Origin: CAYJIL01 sp964370235
GTDB taxonomy: Bacteria > Bacteroidota > Bacteroidia > Bacteroidales > Rikenellaceae
Direction: 5' to 3'
Length of the DNA: 12,570 nucleotides
Assembly (NCBI GenBank): GCA_964370235.1
Contig: CAYJIL010000069.1
Location: 1 to 12,570, forward strand
In this document: positions 8,376 through 12,570 of the stretch, in pieces
Numbering within the stretch: the stretch's first letter is position 1
Layout: every line of letters begins with the position of its first letter
Position numbers and translations under genes: made by a program
Notes under the pieces: model-generated
Told to the model about the DNA's origin: nothing
Databases searched by the model: none
Seen by the model: only the letters and a program-made list of their open reading frames with translations

Positions 8376-8894
8376 TTACTCTCTCTCAGAAAGAGTTTTA
8401 ACAATTCCTGCGATCTTACCACCACTTGACTGAAGTGCAGAGATAACATTCTTAGCAGGAGATTGAAGAAGTGTAATAACATCTCCAATAAGCTCATCGC
8501 GGCTCTTGATATTAACAAGAGTCTCTAGAGTTGTATCACCTACATAAGCACACTCATCAACGTATGCTGCTTTAAGAGCAATTGTAGGAACAACCTTCTT
8601 GAACTCCTTTAGAAGTTTAGCAGGAACGTTACCAACCTCAGCAAACATTACTGAAGTAGATCCGCTAAGTACAGAAGAGATCTCCTCGTCACTTTTACCC
8701 GCCTGCTCAAGAGCTTTAGCGAATAGAGTGTTCTTAACAACCTGTAGTACTACTTGCTTCTCAAAACACTGCTTTCTAAGCTGAGCAGTTTTCTCAGCGT
8801 TTAGACCAGCAATATCAGCAAGGTAGTAGTGAGGGTACTGTTGAAGCTTCTCTACTAGCGCGTTTATAATTATTGATTTTTCTTCCCTTTTCAT
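8376..8894 (-). CDS. rplJ: Large ribosomal subunit protein uL10
   Basis: Stalk base protein: it binds 23S rRNA together with L11 and holds the L7/L12 dimers. It is 172 aa, usual length. The N-terminal rRNA-binding domain includes KREEK (residues 2-6), YYLADIAGL (23-31) and VVKNTLFAKAL (52-62). The C-terminal part from about residue 145 is the helix that carries the L7/L12 dimers. The start is ATG 8894-8892. Only 20 nt separate it from rplA, so the long L10-binding leader that controls rplJL in E. coli cannot lie in a spacer here; any such site would have to overlap the 3' end of rplA. It is followed by rplL. Confidence 0.98.
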   Translation of the reverse strand: MKREEKSIIINALVEKLQQYPHYYLADIAGLNAEKTAQLRKQCFEKQVVLQVVKNTLFAKALEQAGKSDEEISSVLSGSTSVMFAEVGNVPAKLLKEFKKVVPTIALKAAYVDECAYVGDTTLETLVNIKSRDELIGDVITLLQSPAKNVISALQSSGGKIAGIVKTLSERE

Positions 8895-8914
8895 GATTTT
8901 TCAGGTGATTTTTA

Positions 8915-9610
8915 TTAGTTCTCAACCGATTTTGGGTCGATCTCAATACCTGGACTCATTGTCGAAGATAGATAGATACTCTTAACGTAAGTACCTTTAG
9001 CAGCACTAGGCTTAAGTTTCATAATTGTACTCATGAACTCTTTTACGTTCTCTACGATCTGATCTGCTTCAAAAGAAACACGACCTAGACCTGTGTGAAC
9101 GATACCGAATTTATCAACTTTAAAGTCGATCTTACCAGCTTTAACCTCTGTAACAGCTTTTCCAACTTCCATAGTAACAGTACCTGTCTTAGGGTTTGGC
9201 ATAAGACCACGTGGACCTAGGATACGACCTAGAGCACCTACCTTAGCCATTACTGTTGGAGTTGTAATTATCACATCAACGTCTGTCCAACCATTCTTGA
9301 TCTTCTCGATGTACTCATCAAGACCCACAAAATCAGCACCAGCGGCTGTAGCTTCAGCCTCTTTGTCTGGAGTACAAAGCACAAGCACACGTGTTTGTTT
9401 ACCTGTACCATGAGGGAGAGTGACAACGCCTCTTACCATCTGATTGGCCTTGCGAGGATCCACACCCAGGCGAACGTCAATGTCTACAGAAGAGTCAAAC
9501 TTTACGTAAGAAATCTCTTTAATAAGTGATGCCGCTTCGCTAAGTTTATACACTTTGCCTACTTCGATTTTCGAAAGGGCTAATTTTTGATTTTTAGTCA
9601 GCTTACTCAT
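8915..9610 (-). CDS. rplA: Large ribosomal subunit protein uL1
   Basis: Protein of the mobile L1 stalk at the ribosomal E site, contacting deacylated tRNA on exit; in many bacteria it also represses its own operon. It is 231 aa, typical. It shows the two-domain arrangement: the outer residues form domain I, and the middle residues (about 70-160) form domain II with ILGPRGLMPNPKTG at 130-143. The C-terminal signature region around 196-221 (MKLKPSAAKGTYVKS, then TMSPG) is intact. The start ATG 9610-9608 lies 11 nt after the rplK stop codon, so the two are translated from one mRNA. No separate leader is visible. Confidence 0.98.
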   Translation of the reverse strand: MSKLTKNQKLALSKIEVGKVYKLSEAASLIKEISYVKFDSSVDIDVRLGVDPRKANQMVRGVVTLPHGTGKQTRVLVLCTPDKEAEATAAGADFVGLDEYIEKIKNGWTDVDVIITTPTVMAKVGALGRILGPRGLMPNPKTGTVTMEVGKAVTEVKAGKIDFKVDKFGIVHTGLGRVSFEADQIVENVKEFMSTIMKLKPSAAKGTYVKSIYLSSTMSPGIEIDPKSVEN

Positions 9611-9621
9611 GATTTAGTAAT

Positions 9622-10062
9622 CTAGTTATTTGGGAACTCGCCTTCAACTTTAACACCCATACTACGTGCAGTTCCAGCAACCATACTCATTGCAGATTCG
9701 ATAGTAAAACAGTTCATGTCTGCCATCTTATCTTCAGCGATTGCTCTTACCTGCTCCCAGCTTATAGATGCTACCTTCACACGGTTAGGCTCTTTAGAAC
9801 CTGATGTGATCTTAGCTGCATCTTTAATCTGAACCGCAACGGGTGGCTGTTTGATGATAAAGTCAAATGACTTATCACCGTAAACAGTGATAATAACTGG
9901 AAGTACCTTACCAGCTTTATCCTGAGTTCTAGCGTTGAATTGTTTGCAGAAATCCATTATGTTTACACCCTTCGATCCAAGTGCTGGACCAACGGGAGGA
10001 GATGGATTTGCTGCACCTCCTTTAATCTGCAGTTTAATTAACGCAGCAACCTCTTTTGCCAT
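9622..10062 (-). CDS. rplK: Large ribosomal subunit protein uL11
   Basis: Component of the GTPase-associated centre: it binds 23S rRNA helices 43/44, the thiostrepton site, and takes part in RelA activation in species that have it. It is 146 aa. The N-terminal domain (1-73) carries the proline-rich NPSPPVGPALG segment at 19-29 that contacts rRNA and thiostrepton. The C-terminal rRNA-binding domain carries the GTARSMGV signature at 130-137. The start is ATG 10062-10060; the stop is TAG, while its neighbours mostly use TAA. It begins 14 nt after nusG, leaving no room for the L1-binding operator that precedes rplK in E. coli. Confidence 0.98.
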   Translation of the reverse strand: MAKEVAALIKLQIKGGAANPSPPVGPALGSKGVNIMDFCKQFNARTQDKAGKVLPVIITVYGDKSFDFIIKQPPVAVQIKDAAKITSGSKEPNRVKVASISWEQVRAIAEDKMADMNCFTIESAMSMVAGTARSMGVKVEGEFPNN

Positions 10063-10076
10063 GATTAATTTTTTTA

Positions 10077-10634
10077 TTATTCTTTTTCTACTTGCATGAA
10101 ACTTAATTCAAGCGGTGTCTTTCTACCGAATATCTTAACAGATACAACCAACTTCTTGCGCTCGTTGTCTACCTCCTCAATAATGCCGCTAAGCGATGAG
10201 AATGGGCCTTCGTTGACCTTGACAACTTCACCAACAAGATATGGTGTTTCGCTAACCTCGTCGCCCTCTGCCATCTCGTCTATTCTACCTAAGATGCGAT
10301 TAACCTCTGACTGGCGTAGTGGAACTGCGCCCAGAGTCGGATCTTTTGGTGTGCCTAGAAAACCAAGGACATTAGGAACAGCACGAAGAATATGCGGTAC
10401 TTCACCTACCAATGCTGCTTCGATCAATACATAACCCGGATACGAGATACGCTCCTTACTGATCTTTTTACCATTACGAATTTGGTAAATTTTCTCAGTT
10501 GGAATTAGAATCTGAGAAATATAGTCTTCGAGATGAGAGTTGCGGATTTCCGCCTCAATGTACTCTTTAACTTTCTTCTCTTTTCCTCCTATGGCTCGTA
10601 ACACATACCATTGCAATTCTTTACTCTCACCCAT
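10077..10634 (-). CDS. nusG: Transcription termination/antitermination protein NusG
   Basis: Transcription elongation factor that binds the RNA polymerase clamp across RpoB and RpoC and, through its KOW domain, can contact Rho or ribosomal protein S10. It is 185 aa, near the family norm. The NGN domain covers about residues 6-118, with WYVLRA at 9-14, PGYVLIEA at 66-73 and VLGFLG at 89-94. The KOW domain spans about 135-168 (GEVVKVNEGPFSSLSGIIEE). The start is ATG 10634-10632, 17 nt after secE. It lies between secE and rplK, as in most bacteria. No extra domain is seen, so this is housekeeping NusG rather than a UpxY-type specialised paralogue of Bacteroides capsule loci. Confidence 0.97.
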   Translation of the reverse strand: MGESKELQWYVLRAIGGKEKKVKEYIEAEIRNSHLEDYISQILIPTEKIYQIRNGKKISKERISYPGYVLIEAALVGEVPHILRAVPNVLGFLGTPKDPTLGAVPLRQSEVNRILGRIDEMAEGDEVSETPYLVGEVVKVNEGPFSSLSGIIEEVDNERKKLVVSVKIFGRKTPLELSFMQVEKE

Positions 10635-10651
10635 GATTGTAATTCGAAGTT

Positions 10652-10843
10652 TTAGTAAAGAAGACTATAAATAGCCTTCATTATGTTCTCAAAAGATAGA
10701 TCCATCACAACAATAACACCGGCGAACAATAGGGAAGCTATCATTACAACTATTGCCGAATTTTGCAGTCCACTCCATGATGGCCATGTCACTTTTTGAA
10801 CAAGCTCTTGGTAAGCATCTTTAACGTATTGAACCAGTTTCAT
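10652..10843 (-). CDS. secE: Preprotein translocase subunit SecE
   Basis: Small essential inner-membrane subunit that clamps SecY in the SecYEG channel. It is 63 aa, the short single-span form. An amphipathic N-terminal helix (MKLVQYVKDAYQELVQKV) is followed by the conserved TWPSW turn at 19-23 and one hydrophobic membrane segment around 29-48. The start ATG 10843-10841 is preceded by A-rich sequence and AGAAGAA. It is the first protein gene after tRNA-Trp and lies 17 nt upstream of nusG. No rpmG is present between the tRNA and secE, unlike in several other phyla. Confidence 0.96.
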   Translation of the reverse strand: MKLVQYVKDAYQELVQKVTWPSWSGLQNSAIVVMIASLLFAGVIVVMDLSFENIMKAIYSLLY

Positions 10844-10861
10844 TTCTTCTATTTTTTAAAT

Positions 10862-10888
10862 ACACTCCCTACCAATGGGCGGGAGTGT
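10862..10888 (-). other. Stem-loop in the secE leader
   Basis: The perfect 8-bp arms ACACTCCC and GGGAGTGT enclose an 11-nt loop and end 18 nt before the secE start codon. On the transcript the following sequence is ATTTAAAAAA, not a T tract, so it is not an intrinsic terminator in this direction. The position suggests an effect on secE translation or on mRNA end stability after the tRNA is cut out. Confidence 0.55.
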
Positions 10889-10889
10889 T

Positions 10890-10909
10890 AAAAAATGCGC
10901 AATATGCGC
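10890..10909 (-). terminator. Small terminator-like hairpin after tRNA-Trp
   Basis: On the transcript the 5-bp GC-rich stem GCGCA/TGCGC has a 3-nt loop and is followed by A and a run of six T. It starts 9 nt after the tRNA-Trp 3' end. The stem is short, so termination would be weak; partial termination, or a stop point for a short tRNA transcript, is possible. No obvious promoter lies between it and secE, so the downstream genes must depend on readthrough or on a promoter I cannot see. Confidence 0.4.
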
Positions 10910-10918
10910 TTAAAATAG

Positions 10919-10989
10919 CACGAGTGGAGAGATTCGAACTCCCATCAACGGTTTTGGAGACCGCTATTCTACCCTTGAACTACACTCGT
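10919..10989 (-). tRNA. trnW: tRNA-Trp (anticodon CCA)
   Basis: This 71-nt cloverleaf has acceptor arms ACGAGTG and CACTCGT with discriminator G, D-arm GTTC/GAAT, an anticodon loop CTCCAAA with CCA at 10957-10955, a 4-nt variable loop, and T-arm GGGAG TTCGAAT CTCTC. CCA is not encoded. Its position between tuf and secE is conserved in many bacteria. It sits between two stem-loops that may mark its processing or partial termination. Confidence 0.97.
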
Positions 10990-10996
10990 GTATAAT

Positions 10997-11025
10997 AAGA
11001 GTGGTAACGTGGGGTTACCACTCTT
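10997..11025 (-). terminator. Terminator-like hairpin downstream of tuf
   Basis: The arms AGAGTGGTAAC and GTTACCACTCT, extended by one A-T pair to 12 bp, enclose the 5-nt loop CCCAC. On the transcript the stem is preceded by an A-rich stretch and followed by TTATTATA. It is the strongest hairpin in the window and lies 27 nt after the tuf stop codon. It ends only 7 nt before the 5' end of tRNA-Trp, so there is no room for a promoter between them; termination must be partial if tRNA-Trp and secE rely on the tuf transcript. Confidence 0.7.
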
Positions 11026-11052
11026 TATTTTATATATGCTCTATACTATAGA

Positions 11053-12240
11053 TTAGTCTAGGATCTCAGTGATCTGACCTGCACCTACTGTACGACCACC
11101 CTCACGGATAGCGAAACGTAGACCTAGGTTAACAGCTACTGGGTAGATAAGCTCTACAGTGATAGTGATGTTGTCACCTGGCATAATCATATCAACACCT
11201 TCTGGAAGTTGTACCTCACCTGTTACGTCAAGTGTACGTAGGTAGAACTGTGGACGGTATCTGTTATGGAATGGAGTGTGACGACCACCCTCTTCTTTCT
11301 TAAGGATATAAACCTCAGCTTTGAACTTAGTGTGAGGAGTGATTGAACCTGGCTTAGCTACAACCATACCACGCTTAACATCTTTCTTGTCAAGACCACG
11401 CATTAGTAGACCAACGTTATCACCTGCTTCACCTTGATCAAGAAGCTTACGGAACATCTCAACACCTGTACAAGTAGAAGTTTGTGCCTTCTCACCTAGA
11501 CCGATGATCTCAACTGGGTCACCTACGTGTACGATACCTGTCTCAATACGACCTGTAAGTACTGTACCACGACCTGTGATAGAGAATACGTCCTCAACTG
11601 GCATAAGGAATGGCTTCTCGTTCTCACGTGGAGGAATTGGAATGTATGTATCAACAGCATCCATAAGTTCCATGATCTTATCTTCCCAAGCTGGGTCACC
11701 GTTAAGACCACCAAGAGCAGAACCCTTGATAACTGGAGCCTCGTCACCGTCAAATTGGTAGAAGCTTAGAAGTTCACGAACCTCCATCTCAACTAGCTCT
11801 AGCATCTCCTCATCATCTACAAGGTCAACCTTGTTAAGGAATACTACGATACGAGGAACGTTTACCTGACGTGCAAGAAGAATGTGCTCGCGAGTCTGTG
11901 GCATAGGACCATCAGTTGCAGCAACTACTAGAATCGCACCGTCCATCTGAGCAGCACCAGTAACCATGTTCTTTACGTAATCCGCGTGACCTGGACAGTC
12001 TACGTGAGCGTAGTGACGATTAGCTGTTTGATACTCAACGTGAGCAGTATTGATAGTAATACCACGCTCTTTCTCCTCTGGAGCGTTGTCGATAGAGTCA
12101 AAGCTACGAAGCTCTGAAAGACCCTTGTTTGCAAGCACAGTTGTAATGGCTGCAGTAAGAGTAGTTTTACCGTGGTCAACGTGTCCAATAGTACCGATGT
12201 TGACGTGAGGTTTCGAACGGTCGAATTTTTCTTTTGCCAT
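11053..12240 (-). CDS. tuf: Translation elongation factor EF-Tu
   Basis: GTPase that carries aminoacyl-tRNA to the ribosomal A site. It is 395 aa, full length. The GTP-binding domain has G1 GHVDHGKT at 19-26, switch I RGITI with Thr62, G3 DCPGH at 81-85 with catalytic His85, G4 NKVD at 136-139, and G5 SAL at 174-176. Domains II and III follow from about 210, with GRGTVLTGRIETG and the C-terminal FAIREGGRTVGAG. The residues matching E. coli Gln124 and Ala375, common elfamycin-resistance positions, look unaltered. The start is ATG 12240-12238 after A-rich sequence. All 32 leucines are read by CTT (21) or CTA (11), an unusually narrow choice. It lies 48 nt after tRNA-Gly and is followed by a hairpin and tRNA-Trp. 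Whether a second tuf copy exists cannot be seen here. Confidence 0.99.
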   Translation of the reverse strand: MAKEKFDRSKPHVNIGTIGHVDHGKTTLTAAITTVLANKGLSELRSFDSIDNAPEEKERGITINTAHVEYQTANRHYAHVDCPGHADYVKNMVTGAAQMDGAILVVAATDGPMPQTREHILLARQVNVPRIVVFLNKVDLVDDEEMLELVEMEVRELLSFYQFDGDEAPVIKGSALGGLNGDPAWEDKIMELMDAVDTYIPIPPRENEKPFLMPVEDVFSITGRGTVLTGRIETGIVHVGDPVEIIGLGEKAQTSTCTGVEMFRKLLDQGEAGDNVGLLMRGLDKKDVKRGMVVAKPGSITPHTKFKAEVYILKKEEGGRHTPFHNRYRPQFYLRTLDVTGEVQLPEGVDMIMPGDNITITVELIYPVAVNLGLRFAIREGGRTVGAGQITEILD

Positions 12241-12288
12241 ATCTTTTAATATTTTTGAGTTTATTTGTTCTCTTAAAGTGTAACCTTG
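12241..12288 (-). promoter_or_regulatory. tRNA-Gly to tuf spacer (A-rich tuf initiation region)
   Basis: This 48-nt spacer is A-rich on the transcript strand (AAAATATTAAAAGAT before the ATG). It has no Shine-Dalgarno motif and no recognisable TAnnTTTG promoter element. It is best read as a 5' untranslated region released by tRNA-Gly processing, with tuf co-transcribed with the tRNAs upstream. Confidence 0.4.
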
Positions 12289-12361
12289 AGCGGAAGACGA
12301 GATTCGAACTCGCGACCCTTAGCTTGGAAGGCTAATGCTCTACCAACTGAGCTACTTCCGC
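12289..12361 (-). tRNA. trnG: tRNA-Gly (anticodon TCC)
   Basis: This 73-nt cloverleaf has acceptor arms GCGGAAG and CTTCCGC with discriminator T, an anticodon loop CTTCCAA with TCC at 12328-12326, and the T-loop TTCGAAT. CCA is not encoded. It lies 11 nt after tRNA-Tyr, and the Tyr-Gly-tuf order matches the tRNA operon upstream of tufB in E. coli. Confidence 0.97.
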
Positions 12362-12372
12362 TTGTTAATTTG

Positions 12373-12455
12373 TGGGAGGAGCAGGATTCGAACCTACGAA
12401 GACATAAGTCAGCAGATTTACAGTCTGCCCCAGTTGGCCGCTTTGGTATCCTCCC
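12373..12455 (-). tRNA. trnY: tRNA-Tyr (anticodon GTA)
   Basis: This 83-nt class II tRNA has a long variable arm, acceptor arms GGGAGGA and TCCTCCC with discriminator A, an anticodon loop CTGTAAA with GTA at 12421-12419, and T-loop TTCGAAT. CCA is not encoded. The long variable arm is normal for bacterial tRNA-Tyr. Confidence 0.97.
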
Positions 12456-12481
12456 TTTATTTTTCGCCCAGCACCAAACAG

Positions 12482-12499
12482 ATGTGGACTAGATCACAT
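12482..12499 (-). other. Weak stem-loop between tRNA-Thr and tRNA-Tyr
   Basis: The 5-bp arms ATGTG and CACAT enclose an 8-nt loop in the 63-nt spacer. It may be chance or a processing element. Nearby TCTGTTTG is one base off the TAnnTTTG promoter element, but no well-placed TTG is seen upstream. Confidence 0.25.
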
Positions 12500-12518
12500 T
12501 TCTTAAGAACGTTATTAG

Positions 12519-12570
12519 AGCCGATGGAGGGATTCGAACCCACGGCCTGCTGATTACAAATCAGCTGCTC
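12519..12570 (-). tRNA. trnT: tRNA-Thr (anticodon TGT), partial at the window edge
   Basis: The 3' 52 nt are present: part of the D-arm, anticodon stem GCTGA/TCAGC with loop TTTGTAA (TGT at 12558-12556), T-arm GTGGG TTCGAAT CCCTC, the acceptor 3' strand CATCGGC and discriminator T. About 21 nt of the 5' end lie beyond the window. The T-stem contains a U-U opposition at positions 50 and 64. CCA is not encoded. Confidence 0.93.

Noticed and set aside
10077..10634. NusG as a specialised UpxY-type antiterminator
   Set aside because: It lies between secE and rplK, has standard length and NGN-KOW organisation, and matches the housekeeping protein.
12286..12492. Plus-strand reading frame encoding RRDSNSRPLAWKANALPTELL and DSNLRRHKSADLQ-like peptides
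   Set aside because: This is the antisense of tRNA-Gly and tRNA-Tyr, a well-known source of false hypothetical proteins; the overlapping frame ending GFEPTAC is the antisense of tRNA-Thr.
12456..12518. TCTGTTTG as a promoter -7 element between tRNA-Thr and tRNA-Tyr
   Set aside because: It misses the key A of TAnnTTTG and has no TTG about 20 nt upstream; co-transcription of the tRNAs is simpler.
1..12570. Mobile element, CRISPR array, defence genes or a novel gene cassette
   Set aside because: No direct repeat array, transposase, terminal inverted repeats or unexplained gene-sized reading frame is present; the only gap over 300 nt is the rplL-rpoB spacer.

Overview
The window holds one highly conserved informational gene block, all on the minus strand. 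Read in the direction of transcription (right to left) the order is tRNA-Thr (partial), tRNA-Tyr, tRNA-Gly, tuf, tRNA-Trp, secE, nusG, rplK, rplA, rplJ, rplL, rpoB, rpoC (partial). It is the tuf-secE-nusG-rplKAJL-rpoBC cluster found across bacteria. The protein sequences suggest Bacteroidota, most likely Bacteroidales: the RpoB N-terminus, rifampicin region and C-terminus, the RpoC trigger loop and the EF-Tu sequence all resemble Bacteroides-type proteins as I remember them. Start codons preceded by A-rich sequence without a clear Shine-Dalgarno motif, and tRNA genes that do not encode CCA, fit this. The base composition is moderate (around 40% GC by eye). Genus cannot be assigned from here.

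Layout. Positions 1-3704: rpoC, missing its C-terminal end because the window stops inside it. 3705-3800: rpoB-rpoC spacer with one hairpin. 3801-7616: rpoB. 7617-7963: a 347-nt rplL-rpoB spacer with no gene but four stem-loop candidates. 7964-10062: rplL, rplJ, rplA and rplK, tightly packed. 10077-10843: nusG and secE. 10844-11052: tRNA-Trp flanked on both sides by stem-loops. 11053-12240: tuf. 12289-12570: tRNA-Gly, tRNA-Tyr and the 3' part of tRNA-Thr.

Function. The block couples transcription, elongation and secretion. RpoB and RpoC form the RNA polymerase core and NusG modulates it. L11, L1, L10 and L7/L12 build the L1 stalk and the GTPase-associated L11/L10-L12 stalk on which EF-Tu works. 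EF-Tu delivers aminoacyl-tRNAs, four of whose genes lie here. SecE is a core subunit of the SecYEG translocon. Stem-loops at tuf/trnW, trnW/secE, rplL/rpoB and rpoB/rpoC are the obvious places where one long transcript could be processed or attenuated to give different product ratios.

I saw no mobile element, CRISPR array, defence system or unknown gene; every long reading frame outside the genes listed is a shadow of a conserved gene or the antisense of a tRNA. The observations most worth a second look are an asparagine in RpoB at the position of E. coli His526 (a classic rifampicin-resistance site), the structured rplL-rpoB leader, the terminator-like hairpin jammed against tRNA-Trp with no room for a promoter, and a leucine codon set in tuf limited to CTT and CTA.
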